Position numbers and translations under genes: made by a program. A DNA stretch of 64,000 bases, from the NCBI RefSeq assembly GCF_004681975.1, contig NZ_SMLK01000002.1, forward strand, positions 620,001-684,000, written 5' to 3'. The stretch comes from Ramlibacter humi. GTDB lineage: Bacteria > Pseudomonadota > Gammaproteobacteria > Burkholderiales > Burkholderiaceae_C. Of the stretch, positions 9,748-17,699 are shown in pieces. Positions within the stretch are counted from its first letter, which is position 1. Each line of letters starts with the position of its first letter. The notes under the pieces were generated by a model, which saw only the letters and a list, made by a program, of their open reading frames with translations, was not told where the DNA came from and made no database searches.

Positions 9748-10269
9748 AGCGTCACCTTCTTGTTCTCGTTCACATGCGGCCCGGGGACGGGCCCACGATG
9801 CCGGCGCGGACGCGGGGCGAGACGGGAAGCGGAAGGCGCGCGGGGTGCGCGTCGACGTGCCGGGGGCTACGTCAACAATCGCAGGGGTGGCGCGTGGATG
9901 GGGGCGAGGAGGGGAGCAGCCCGGCGGCGGGCCGCAGGAACTGCCGCCTGCGGCGATTGCCAGGCCAGCACCGATGGCCCATGGCCGGCGGCGGGCGGCA
10001 TCAGCCACCGCCAGCAAGCCAGGAAAAGCACCATCAGCACGGGGAGTCTCGCTTATCCGCCGCCAGCTTCGGTCGCTGGCGGCTCGTATTCCGGTTCGGG
10101 TTTCGCAAATCGCGTCGGCGGCTCCGGCGCCCGGGCCGCGCGCGGAAGGTGGGACGGGTGGTCCGGTTCCGGGAAGGGCCAGGGCGACGTCGGCATCGAC
10201 CTGCCAGCGTCGGCCAGTGCAGCGGCGGACTAAACTCCAGCCAAATCAAACACTTACGGCAAAACGCTA
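9748..10269 (-). promoter_or_regulatory. Probable long structured 5' leader of rne
   Basis: The 522 bases between the rne and rluC starts hold no convincing gene. Three GC-rich hairpins are visible: 9778-9793 (GGCCCG/CGGGCC), 9932-9953 (CCGCAGG/CCTGCGG) and 10059-10083 (nine base pairs, GCCGCCAGC/GCTGGCGGC). E. coli rne has a 361-nucleotide leader whose stem-loops let RNase E control its own mRNA. The same role is inferred here from position and structure, not from sequence similarity. Confidence 0.55.
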
Positions 10270-11277
10270 GTGAAAGGCATTATACGGGCCGCCGGCCCCG
10301 CCGCCAAAGCGGCGGTGAAAACCGTCCAGGTGGGCGAGGAATCGGCGGGGCAGCGGCTGGACAACTTCCTGCTGCGCGAGCTGAAGGGCGTCCCCAAGAC
10401 CCACGTCTACCGCATCATCCGCAGCGGCGAGGTGCGGGTGAACAAGGGCCGGGCGGCGGCCGACACCCGCGTGGAAGCGGGCGACGTCGTGCGGGTTCCG
10501 CCCGTCCGGCTGCCCGAGCGGGTGGCCGAAGGCGAAGCCAAGCCCGCGCCGGCGCGCGAATTCCCGGTGCTGTTCGAGGACGACCACCTGATCGCCATCG
10601 ACAAGCCCGCCGGCGTGGCCGTGCACGGCGGCAGCGGCGTGAGCTTCGGCGTGATCGAACAGCTGCGGCAATCGCGGCCCACCGCGAAATTCCTGGAACT
10701 GGTGCACCGGCTGGACCGCGAAACCAGCGGCGTGCTGCTGATCGCCAAGCGCCGCTCGGCATTGACGAAGCTGCAGGACCAGTTCCGCGGCCGCGAGACC
10801 GGCAAGACCTATCTCGCGCTGGCCGTCGGCGCCTGGCCGGCGAACAAGAAAGTCATCGACCTGCCGCTGCACAAGTACCTGGTGGCAGGCGGCGAAGAGG
10901 CCGCGGGCGAGCGGCGCGTGCGCGTGGTCGGCAAGGACGACCCCGACGGCATGCGCTCCATCACCCTGGTGAAAGTGGCGCGCCGGCTGGGCGCTTTCAC
11001 GTTGCTGGAAGTGACCATCAAGACCGGCCGCACGCACCAGATCCGCGTGCACCTGGCGTCGCAGGGCCACCCCATCGCGGGCGACGACAAGTACGGCGAC
11101 TTCGAGCTGAACAAGGCGCTGCAGCGGCAGGGGCTCAAGCGCATGTTCCTTCACGCGTGGCGATTACAGTTCGCCCATCCCGCCACCGGCGAGGCGCTCG
11201 CCTTCGAAGCGCCGCTGCCCCCCGATCTTTCCCAGTTCGCCGATCGCCATGCCCAGCCCACGGCCGCGCCAGTTTGA
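10270..11277 (+). CDS. rluC: 23S rRNA pseudouridine synthase, RluC type
   Basis: Isomerises specific uridines of 23S rRNA to pseudouridine (955/2504/2580 in E. coli RluC). An N-terminal S4 RNA-binding domain (about residues 18-80) precedes the RluA-type catalytic domain, whose aspartate is in HRLDRETSGVLLIAK near residue 157; KTGRTHQIRVHLAS is the second family motif. At 335 residues it is slightly longer than the E. coli enzyme. The GTG start at 10270 has no strong ribosome-binding site. Divergence from rne, as in E. coli, supports RluC over RluD. The stop overlaps the next gene by 29 bases. Confidence 0.92.
   Translation: MKGIIRAAGPAAKAAVKTVQVGEESAGQRLDNFLLRELKGVPKTHVYRIIRSGEVRVNKGRAAADTRVEAGDVVRVPPVRLPERVAEGEAKPAPAREFPVLFEDDHLIAIDKPAGVAVHGGSGVSFGVIEQLRQSRPTAKFLELVHRLDRETSGVLLIAKRRSALTKLQDQFRGRETGKTYLALAVGAWPANKKVIDLPLHKYLVAGGEEAAGERRVRVVGKDDPDGMRSITLVKVARRLGAFTLLEVTIKTGRTHQIRVHLASQGHPIAGDDKYGDFELNKALQRQGLKRMFLHAWRLQFAHPATGEALAFEAPLPPDLSQFADRHAQPTAAPV
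10279..10308 (-). promoter_or_regulatory. Candidate rne promoter inside the start of rluC
   Basis: On the minus strand, bases 10284-10279 read TATAAT, a perfect -10, within GTATAATGCC. Upstream, TTTGGC at 10308-10303 is a poor -35 with an 18-base spacer. Transcription from here would give an rne leader of about 525 nucleotides. The divergent rluC GTG start (10270) lies within it. Confidence 0.45.
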
Positions 11278-11917
11278 CCTCATCGCCTTCGATTGGGACG
11301 GCACCCTCTACGACTCCACCAAGGTCATCGTGCGCTGCATCCAGCGCGCGGTGGTCGACGTGGGCGGCGCCCTGCCCACCGAGCAGGCAGCGGCCTATGT
11401 CATCGGCATGAGCCTGGGCCAGGCGCTGGCGCGCGCCGCGCCTGACGTCCCGCCGGAGAAGTATCAGGAGCTGGGGCAGCGCTATCGCCACCACTACGAC
11501 CAGCACCAGAACGATCTCAGCCTGTTCGACGGCGTGCTGCCGCTGCTTCAAGAGCTGAGGGCGCGCCACCATTGGCTGGCGGTGGCGACGGGCAAGTCGC
11601 GCCGCGGGCTGGACGAGGTGCTGCGCACGGAGGAACTGCACGGCGTCTTCGATGGATCGCGCACGGCCGATGAGACCGCCGGCAAGCCGCACCCGCTGAT
11701 GCTGCAGGAACTGATGCGCGAGTTCGGCGCCGAGCCGGGCCGCACGCTGATGGTCGGGGACACCACGCACGACCTGGAGATGGCGCGCAACGCCGGCTGC
11801 GCGAGCGTGGGCGTGACCTACGGCGCGCACGAGCCCGACAGCTTCCACGAACTGGGCCCGCGCCACATCGCGCATTCCGTGCGCGACCTGCGCGACTGGC
11901 TGCTGGAACATGCCTGA
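11249..11917 (+). CDS. HAD-family hydrolase (phosphoglycolate phosphatase-like)
   Basis: A 222-residue haloacid-dehalogenase phosphatase. Motif I is FDWDGTLYDST (nucleophile and acid aspartates), motif II is the serine/threonine in AVATGK, and motifs III/IV are GKPHP and VGDTTHDLEMA. A helical cap of the beta-phosphoglucomutase/phosphoglycolate phosphatase type lies between motifs I and II. The substrate cannot be told from sequence. The start at 11249 lies 29 bases inside rluC, and the stop overlaps the Rieske gene by eight bases, so these genes are probably co-transcribed. Confidence 0.88.
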   Translation: MPSPRPRQFDLIAFDWDGTLYDSTKVIVRCIQRAVVDVGGALPTEQAAAYVIGMSLGQALARAAPDVPPEKYQELGQRYRHHYDQHQNDLSLFDGVLPLLQELRARHHWLAVATGKSRRGLDEVLRTEELHGVFDGSRTADETAGKPHPLMLQELMREFGAEPGRTLMVGDTTHDLEMARNAGCASVGVTYGAHEPDSFHELGPRHIAHSVRDLRDWLLEHA

Positions 11918-12281
11918 CCAGCAGCTGATCGCGCTGTGCGACAGCCGCGACCTGGTGGACGGCGGCGACGCGGTGCCGTTCGACGTGGTCCATGCCGGCC
12001 AGACCTGCCGCGCATTCGCGGTGAGATGGCAGGGCAAGGTTCACGCGTACCTGAACCGGTGCGCGCACGTCGCGATGGAGATGGACTGGCAGCCCAACCG
12101 CTTCTTCGACGACAGCGGCCAGTGGCTGCTCTGCTCCACCCACGGCGCCGTCTATCGGCCCGACACGGGCGAGTGCGGCGGCGGACCGTGCCGCGGCGGG
12201 CTGGTGCGCATTGACCTCACCGAGCGCGACGGGGTGGTGCACTGGCATACTGCCTGGAACCTGCAACCTGTTGCCTTCTGA
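11910..12281 (+). CDS. Small Rieske [2Fe-2S] protein
   Basis: A 123-residue soluble protein made of one Rieske domain. The ligands are in CAH (near residue 51) and CSTH (near residue 79), followed by the typical GAVYRPDTGECGGGPC loop. It has no signal peptide or membrane helix, so it is probably a cytoplasmic ferredoxin-like electron carrier or a regulatory Rieske protein; no partner oxygenase is nearby. It sits between the HAD gene (8-base overlap) and the S49 peptidase gene, an order I recall as common in Comamonadaceae. Confidence 0.85.
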   Translation: MPDQQLIALCDSRDLVDGGDAVPFDVVHAGQTCRAFAVRWQGKVHAYLNRCAHVAMEMDWQPNRFFDDSGQWLLCSTHGAVYRPDTGECGGGPCRGGLVRIDLTERDGVVHWHTAWNLQPVAF

Positions 12282-12292
12282 GAAGCGAACGC

Positions 12293-13291
12293 ATGTCCGA
12301 TCCGCTCGATCCCGGTTCCCCGCGGGAACCGTCCGTCCCTCCGCCATCCGCCGCGGGCCTGCCGCCCGGGTGGGAGCGCCAGACCATGGAGCGATTGGTG
12401 TTCGCCACGCTCAACGAGCAGCGCGCCGCGCGCCGCTGGCGCATGTTCCGCAGCCTGGCATGGCTGCTGTTCCTGCTGTTCGCCGTCTGGGCACTCGGCT
12501 TCCGGGGCCCCGGCAAGGCGAGCGACAAGACCAGCCCGCACACGGCGGTGATCGAGATCAAGGGTGAGATCGCGGCCGGCTCCGACGCCAGCGCGGAAAC
12601 CGTGGTGGCCGCCATGCGCGCCGCTTTCGAGGACGCCGGCGCGCAAGGCATCGTGCTGCTGATCAACTCTCCCGGGGGAAGCCCCGTGCAGGCCGGCATC
12701 ATCAACGACGAGATCAAGCGCCTGAAGGCCAAGTACAACAAGCCGGTGTACGCGGTGGTCGAGGAGTCGTGCGCTTCGGCCGCGTACTACATCGCCGCCG
12801 GCACCGACAAGATCTTCGTCGACAAGGCCAGCATCGTCGGCAGCATCGGCGTGCTGATGGACGGCTTCGGCTTCGTCGGCCTGATGGACAAGCTGGGCAT
12901 CGAAAGGCGCCTGATGACCGCCGGCGAGAACAAGGGCTTCCTCGACCCGTTCAGCCCGCAGACCGAGAAGCACCGCCAGCACGCGCAGCAGATGCTGGAC
13001 CAGATCCACCAGCAGTTCATCTCGGTGGTGAAGGCCGGCCGTGGCAAGCGGCTGAAGGAAACGCCGGAGCTGTTCACCGGCCTGTTCTGGACCGGCCAGC
13101 AGGCGGTGGACATGGGCCTGGCCGACCAGATGGCCAACCTGGACTACGTGGCGCGCGAGGTGATCAAGGCCGAGGACCTGGTCGACTACACGCAGCGCGA
13201 GAACGTGGCCGAGCGGCTGGCCAAGAAGTTCGGCGCGTCCATCGGCGCAGGCATGGTGCATGCGATGCACGTGATGCCGTCGCTGCGCTAG
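12293..13291 (+). CDS. Membrane-anchored S49 (SppA-type) signal peptide peptidase
   Basis: Inner-membrane serine protease of the S49 family that cleaves leftover signal peptides and other membrane peptides. At 332 residues it is the short, single-domain form. One membrane helix (about residues 55-73, SLAWLLFLLFAVWALGF) anchors a periplasmic domain. The likely nucleophile serine is in CASAAYYIAAG and the general-base lysine in GENKGFLDPF. The start ATG at 12293 is 11 bases after the Rieske stop. Its TAG forms part of a CTAG that is also the stop of the opposite-strand methyltransferase gene. Confidence 0.9.
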   Translation: MSDPLDPGSPREPSVPPPSAAGLPPGWERQTMERLVFATLNEQRAARRWRMFRSLAWLLFLLFAVWALGFRGPGKASDKTSPHTAVIEIKGEIAAGSDASAETVVAAMRAAFEDAGAQGIVLLINSPGGSPVQAGIINDEIKRLKAKYNKPVYAVVEESCASAAYYIAAGTDKIFVDKASIVGSIGVLMDGFGFVGLMDKLGIERRLMTAGENKGFLDPFSPQTEKHRQHAQQMLDQIHQQFISVVKAGRGKRLKETPELFTGLFWTGQQAVDMGLADQMANLDYVAREVIKAEDLVDYTQRENVAERLAKKFGASIGAGMVHAMHVMPSLR

Positions 13292-14043
13292 ACACCCATC
13301 AGGAAGACCGCAGGAGCGTCGCCGGGCCCCGTGCCCGGCGACGTTTTCCATTGGGCCGCCGTGCGGCTGGCGATGGCGGCGGTGGGCAGCGTCAGGCCGC
13401 TGGCGAATGCCAGGCGCGTGTCGCCTTTCAGCGTTTCCAGCAGCGATTGCCACAGCGCCGCGTTGCGGTACGGCGTCTCGATGAACAGCTGCGTCTGGCC
13501 GGTGCGCCGTGCCAGTGCTTCCAGCTCGCGGATCGCCTGGGCGCGCGGCGCGGGCTGCTGCGGCAGGTAGCCGACGAAGGCGAAGTTCTGCCCGTTCAAT
13601 CCGCTGGCGGCCAGCGCGAGCAACAGCGAAACGGGGCCCGTCAGCGGAACGACCGCCATGCCCGCGTCATGCGCGGCACGCACGACGGAGGAACCGGGGT
13701 CGGCCACCGCCGGCATGCCGGCTTCGCTGAGCAGGCCGAGGTCGTGGCCCTGCAGCGCGGGCGCGATCAGCGGGCGCGCGTCGAACCCGCCGGCGTGGTC
13801 GCCTTTCTTGTGCACCTCGCGTGGCAGCTCGGTCAGCTGCATCTGCTGGATGGGCACCGCGAGCGGTTGCACTTCGTTCACGCGCTTGAGGAAGGCGCGT
13901 GCGGACTTGGCGTTCTCGACGACCCAGTGCGTCAGCTTGGCGGCCGTGGCGATGGTGGCGGCGGGCAGCACGTCGGCCAGCGGCGCCTGGGGTTCGCAGC
14001 CGAAATCCAGCGGCGCGGGAACGAGGTACAGCTTCCCGGGCAT
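13288..14043 (-). CDS. SAM-dependent methyltransferase, RsmI/tetrapyrrole-methylase-like
   Basis: A 251-residue member of the RsmI-like (tetrapyrrole methylase fold) family. It begins MPGKLYLVPAPLDFG and contains LLSEAGMPAVADPGS and VVPLTGPVSLLLALAASG, the SAM-binding region. RsmI methylates the 2'-O of C1402 in 16S rRNA, but RsmI proteins are usually near 280 residues; this looks like the second, shorter paralogue common in Burkholderiales, with an unassigned target. The start at 14043 shares one base with the Maf gene stop, so the pair is probably co-translated. Its stop overlaps the S49 gene stop. Confidence 0.85.
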   Translation of the reverse strand: MPGKLYLVPAPLDFGCEPQAPLADVLPAATIATAAKLTHWVVENAKSARAFLKRVNEVQPLAVPIQQMQLTELPREVHKKGDHAGGFDARPLIAPALQGHDLGLLSEAGMPAVADPGSSVVRAAHDAGMAVVPLTGPVSLLLALAASGLNGQNFAFVGYLPQQPAPRAQAIRELEALARRTGQTQLFIETPYRNAALWQSLLETLKGDTRLAFASGLTLPTAAIASRTAAQWKTSPGTGPGDAPAVFLMGV

Positions 14044-14645
14044 CAGGGCACCTGCAGGCCCGCCATGCGCAGCAGCCGGCAGGTGCGGATCAGTGGCAAG
14101 CCGATGAGCGCGGTGGGATCGTCGCTGCGGATCGCATCGAGCAGCGAGATACCCAGCCCTTCGCTCTTCGCGCTGCCCGCGCAGTCGTACGGCTGTTCCT
14201 TGCGCAGGTAGTCCTCGATCTCGGCGTCGGTGAGCGAGCGGAACACCACTTCGACCGGCGCGAGGTCCTGGCCTTCGAATCCGCTGTCGAGGCACACCAC
14301 GGCCAGCGCGGTCTGGAAGACCACCGTGTGGCCTCGCATGCTGCGCAACTGCGCCGTGGCGCGCGCATGGTCGCCGGGCTTTCCCAGCGGCTGCCCGTCG
14401 AGGTCCGCGACCTGGTCGGAGCCGATCACGATGGCGCCGGGGTGCTTGCGCGCGACGGCCTGCGCCTTGGCGAGCGCCAGGCGGCGCGCGAGGGCGGCCG
14501 GCGTTTCGCCCGGCTCGGGCGCCTCATCGACGTCCGGCGCGACCACGTCGAACGGCAGGCCCAGGCGCCCCATCAGCTCGCGCCGATAGCGCGAAGTCGA
14601 GCCGAGGATGAGGGGCCGCGAAGCGTGTGCGCTGACAGGAGGCAT
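14043..14645 (-). CDS. Maf-family nucleotide pyrophosphatase (YceF type)
   Basis: A 200-residue Maf/Ham1-fold nucleoside triphosphate pyrophosphatase. The start PLILGSTSRYRRELMGRLG is the Maf signature, and IVIGSDQVADLDGQPLGKPG carries the conserved catalytic aspartate. The DQVAD motif (rather than DTxV) and placement beside yceD point to the YceF subfamily, which in E. coli hydrolyses 7-methyl-GTP. It removes abnormal nucleotides. It diverges from yceD with only 26 bases between start codons. Confidence 0.88.
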   Translation of the reverse strand: MPPVSAHASRPLILGSTSRYRRELMGRLGLPFDVVAPDVDEAPEPGETPAALARRLALAKAQAVARKHPGAIVIGSDQVADLDGQPLGKPGDHARATAQLRSMRGHTVVFQTALAVVCLDSGFEGQDLAPVEVVFRSLTDAEIEDYLRKEQPYDCAGSAKSEGLGISLLDAIRSDDPTALIGLPLIRTCRLLRMAGLQVP

Positions 14646-14671
14646 CGGGCGATTCTCTTACACTGAACCGC

Positions 14672-15214
14672 ATGACTCGCGTGTTCCAGCCGCAGCGCCT
14701 CGACGTCCGCGCATTCGCGGAAGAGGGCGCCGAACTCACCGGTGACGCCCGCATCGCCGACCTCCCGCGCCTGGCGCAGGAAGCGCGCGGCCAGGGCGCC
14801 GACCGTCCCGTGCACTGGCACGCCGAAGGTGAGCTGGTGAACCCCAAGCACGTGCAGCCGGAGATCTGGCTGCACCTCGACGCCGATACCGTGCTGCCCA
14901 TGACCTGCCAGCGCTGCCTGGAACCGCTGGACGTGCCGCTGCGGGTGGAGCGGTCGTTCCGCTTCGTCGCCGACGAGGAAACCGCCGCCGCGCAGGACGA
15001 CGAGGCCGAGGAAGACCTGCTGGCGCTCAGCCGCGCGTTCGACTTGCCGGCCCTGGTGGAGGACGAACTGCTGATGGAAGTGCCGGTGGTGCCGCGCCAC
15101 GAGGTCTGCCCGGTCCAGGTGCAGCTGTCGGCCGCCGACGCGGAGTTCGAGGAAGAAGGCCCGGCGGAGAACCCTTTCGCCGTGCTGAAGGGCCTGAAAA
15201 ACGGCCCGCACTGA
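14672..15214 (+). CDS. yceD: YceD (DUF177) family protein linked to 23S rRNA
   Basis: A 180-residue cytoplasmic protein of the DUF177/YceD family; in E. coli and plants it is needed for normal 23S rRNA accumulation. The core motif MTCQRCLEPLDVPL holds the conserved CxxC near residues 86-89, and the tail NPFAVLKGLKNGPH is typical. A highly acidic middle stretch (about residues 100-125) is present. It is the first gene of the yceD-rpmF-plsX-fab cluster. A TACACT -10-like box at 14659-14664 lies only eight bases before the ATG, so the mRNA could be almost leaderless. Confidence 0.92.
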   Translation: MTRVFQPQRLDVRAFAEEGAELTGDARIADLPRLAQEARGQGADRPVHWHAEGELVNPKHVQPEIWLHLDADTVLPMTCQRCLEPLDVPLRVERSFRFVADEETAAAQDDEAEEDLLALSRAFDLPALVEDELLMEVPVVPRHEVCPVQVQLSAADAEFEEEGPAENPFAVLKGLKNGPH

Positions 15215-15219
15215 CCAGC

Positions 15220-15249
15220 TGGGCACGGCCGGTGGATGCCGTATATAAT
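15220..15249 (+). promoter_or_regulatory. Candidate rpmF promoter
   Basis: TGGGCA (15220-15225) and a perfect TATAAT (15244-15249) are separated by 18 bases, just after the yceD stop. Transcription would give an rpmF leader of about 110 nucleotides with a stem-loop at 15269-15293. Confidence 0.5.
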
Positions 15250-15268
15250 GGCAGGCTTCGCGCCGGAA

Positions 15269-15293
15269 GGTCCAAGGAACCCTGCATTGGACC
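15269..15293 (+). promoter_or_regulatory. Stem-loop in the rpmF leader
   Basis: GGTCCAA pairs perfectly with TTGGACC around an 11-base loop, between the candidate rpmF promoter and the rpmF start. A smaller CCCGC/GCGGG hairpin follows at about 15329-15343. Autoregulation by L32 or a stability element is possible but not shown. Confidence 0.4.
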
Positions 15294-15367
15294 CCGCGCC
15301 ACTCCACCCACCTTATTGACCCGCTCCCGCGCCTTCGCGGGGGCCAGACCGAAGTCAGGAGCCCGCC

Positions 15368-15550
15368 ATGGCCGTCCAGCAAAACAAGAAGTCGCCCTCC
15401 AAGCGGGGCATGCACCGTTCGCACAACGCGCTGACGGTGCCCGGTATCGCCGTCGAGCCCACCACGGGCGAGACGCACCTGCGCCACCACATCAGCCCGA
15501 ACGGCTTCTACCGTGGCCGCAAGGTGCTCAAGACCAAGAACGACGCCTGA
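15368..15550 (+). CDS. rpmF: 50S ribosomal protein L32
   Basis: A 60-residue ribosomal protein with the typical start [20 protein letters not shown] and the RGRKVLK tail segment. It lacks the four cysteines found in the zinc-binding form of L32. Encoded between yceD and plsX, as in most proteobacteria. The ribosome-binding site AGGAG lies eight bases before the ATG. A strong terminator-like hairpin follows at 15579-15612. Confidence 0.98.
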   Translation: MAVQQNKKSPSKRGMHRSHNALTVPGIAVEPTTGETHLRHHISPNGFYRGRKVLKTKNDA

Positions 15551-15578
15551 CCTCCTCTGGTCGCGCCGTCCCGAAGAG

Positions 15579-15612
15579 GGCCCGCCGCTGCCTGCGCAGC
15601 CCGGGCCTTTTT
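15579..15612 (+). terminator. Terminator or attenuator between rpmF and plsX
   Basis: GGCCCG...CGGGCC encloses a second stem GCTGC/GCAGC and is followed by five T residues. It would reduce read-through from the ribosomal-protein gene into the fatty-acid genes, giving different expression levels. Confidence 0.7.
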
Positions 15613-15656
15613 CTTGCCCGCTGGGCCGCGGCGCATCAAGCCCTACAGTTGAGGAC

Positions 15657-16709
15657 ATGACGACGATCCTGGCCGTCGATGCCATGGGCGGCGACCACGG
15701 CCCGCGGGTGACGCTGCCTGCCTGCCGCCGGTTCCTCGAGACTCACCCCGAAGCGCGCCTGCTGCTCGTGGGCGGCGACGAAGTCCGCGCTTTCCACCAC
15801 CCGCGCGCCGAGCACGTGCCCGCGACTGAGGTCGTGGCGATGGACGACCCGGTGGAAGTCGCGCTGCGCCGCAAGAAGGATTCGTCCATGCGGGTGGCCA
15901 TCCAGCAGGTCAAGGACGGCCGCGCGCAAGCCGCGGTGTCGGCCGGCAACACCGGTGCGCTGATGGCGCTGGCCCGCTACCTTTTGAAGACGGTCGACGG
16001 CATCGACCGTCCTGCCATCGCCTCGCCGCTGCCCAACGCCAAGGGCGGCGCCACCACCGTGCTGGACCTGGGCGCCAACGTCGACTGCACCGAGCAGCAC
16101 CTGCTGCAGTTCGCCGTGCTGGGTTCGGCGCTGGTTTCCGCGCTGAAGGACCAGGACAACCCCAGCGTGGGCCTGCTGAACATCGGCGAAGAGATGATCA
16201 AGGGCAACGAAGTGATCAAGCGCGCCGGCGAACTGCTGCGCGCCGCCGCCGCCGCCGGCGACCTGAACTTCCACGGCAACGTGGAAGGCAACGACATCTT
16301 CAAGGGCACCACCGACATCGTCGTGTGCGACGGCTTCGTCGGCAACGTGGCGCTCAAGACCAGCGAAGGCCTGGCCAGCATGATCGGCGGCTTCCTGCGC
16401 GAGGAGTTCTCGCGCAACCCGCTCACCAAGCTGGCCGCGCTGGTCGGCCTGCCGGTGCTGAACGCCTTCAAGAACCGCGTCGACTACCGCCGCTACAACG
16501 GCGCCGCGCTGCTGGGCCTGCGCGGCCTGGTGTTCAAGAGCCACGGCTCGGCGGACGACTTCGCGTTCGGCCAGGCACTGGCCCGCGCGTATGATGCGGC
16601 CCGCAACAACTTGCTCGATCGTGTCCAGGCGCGCATCGCCCATGCCAGGCCGTTGCTGACTGGCTCGCCGGCCGATGCGCCGCCCGCCGAGGCGGTCGCT
16701 TCCGAATGA
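15657..16709 (+). CDS. plsX: Phosphate acyltransferase PlsX
   Basis: Converts acyl-ACP and phosphate to acyl-phosphate, which PlsY uses to begin phospholipid synthesis; a peripheral membrane enzyme. The 350-residue protein starts [18 protein letters not shown], the family hallmark, and contains [24 protein letters not shown] and [13 protein letters not shown]. The ATG at 15657 has GAGG six bases upstream; a longer frame back to 15513 overlaps rpmF and is not supported. fabH begins within its stop codon (ATGA). Confidence 0.97.
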   Translation: MTTILAVDAMGGDHGPRVTLPACRRFLETHPEARLLLVGGDEVRAFHHPRAEHVPATEVVAMDDPVEVALRRKKDSSMRVAIQQVKDGRAQAAVSAGNTGALMALARYLLKTVDGIDRPAIASPLPNAKGGATTVLDLGANVDCTEQHLLQFAVLGSALVSALKDQDNPSVGLLNIGEEMIKGNEVIKRAGELLRAAAAAGDLNFHGNVEGNDIFKGTTDIVVCDGFVGNVALKTSEGLASMIGGFLREEFSRNPLTKLAALVGLPVLNAFKNRVDYRRYNGAALLGLRGLVFKSHGSADDFAFGQALARAYDAARNNLLDRVQARIAHARPLLTGSPADAPPAEAVASE

Positions 16710-17683
16710 CGCTTTACTCGCGCATCGCCGGCACCGGCAGCTACCTGCCCCCGCGCCGAGTGACCAACGCCGACCTCGCCGCCGAACTGGCCACCCGCGG
16801 GGTCGAAACTTCCGACCAGTGGATCATCGAACGCACGGGCATCCGCTCGCGCCACTTCGCCGGTCCCGACGTCACCTCCAGCGACCTGGCCGCTCCCGCG
16901 TGCCGCCAGGCGATGGATGCGGCCGGCTGCACCGCACAGGACATCGACCTGATCGTCTTCGCCACGTCCACGCCGGACATGGTGTTCCCTTCCGCCGCGT
17001 GCATCCTGCAGAACAAGCTGGGCATCGCTGGCTGTCCCGCCTTCGACGTGCAGGCCGTGTGCAGCGGCTTCGTCTATGCGCTGACGGTGGCCGACGCGAT
17101 GATCCGCACCGGCAGCGCGAGGAGGGCGCTGGTGGTCGGCGCGGAAGTGTTCTCGCGCATCCTCGACTTCAACGACCGCACCACCTGCGTGCTGTTCGGC
17201 GACGGCGCCGGCGCGGTGGTGCTCGAAGCATCGGAGACGCCCGGCATCCTGGCCACCGACCTGCATGCCGACGGCAAGCACGCGGGCATCCTGTGCGTGC
17301 CGGGCAACGTGTCGGGCAACCAGGTGCTCGGCGACGCCTTCCTGAAGATGGACGGCCAGGCCGTCTTTAAGCTCGCCGTCGGCGTGCTGGAAGACGCCGC
17401 GCGCGCCACGCTGGCGAAGGCGGGCCGCACCGATGTCGACATCGACTGGCTGGTCCCGCACCAGGCCAACATCCGCATCATGCAGAGCACCGCGAAGAAG
17501 CTGAAACTGCCGCTGGAAAAGCTCATCGTCACGGTGGACCAGCACGGCAACACCTCGGCGGCGTCCATCCCCCTGGCGCTCGACACCGCGGTGCGCGAAG
17601 GCCGCATCCGCAAGGGCGACACGCTGATGCTGGAAGGCGTCGGCGGCGGCTTCACCTGGGGCGCGGTGCTGGTGGACTTCTGA
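16706..17683 (+). CDS. fabH: 3-oxoacyl-ACP synthase III
   Basis: Starts fatty-acid synthesis by condensing acetyl-CoA with malonyl-ACP. The 325-residue length is typical. The catalytic triad is visible: Cys in [13 protein letters not shown] (near residue 115), His in PHQANIRI (near 252) and Asn in [11 protein letters not shown] (near 282). [11 protein letters not shown] is the conserved glycine-rich motif. Its ATG overlaps the plsX stop by four bases; fabD begins 16 bases downstream. Confidence 0.97.
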   Translation: MTLYSRIAGTGSYLPPRRVTNADLAAELATRGVETSDQWIIERTGIRSRHFAGPDVTSSDLAAPACRQAMDAAGCTAQDIDLIVFATSTPDMVFPSAACILQNKLGIAGCPAFDVQAVCSGFVYALTVADAMIRTGSARRALVVGAEVFSRILDFNDRTTCVLFGDGAGAVVLEASETPGILATDLHADGKHAGILCVPGNVSGNQVLGDAFLKMDGQAVFKLAVGVLEDAARATLAKAGRTDVDIDWLVPHQANIRIMQSTAKKLKLPLEKLIVTVDQHGNTSAASIPLALDTAVREGRIRKGDTLMLEGVGGGFTWGAVLVDF

Positions 17684-17699
17684 AGGCGCAGCAACAACC

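Noticed and set aside
7369-10233. 954-codon open frame on the plus strand antisense to rne
   Set aside because: Its apparent repeats are the complement of the RNase E repeat tract and of the rne leader; no domain or ribosome-binding site.
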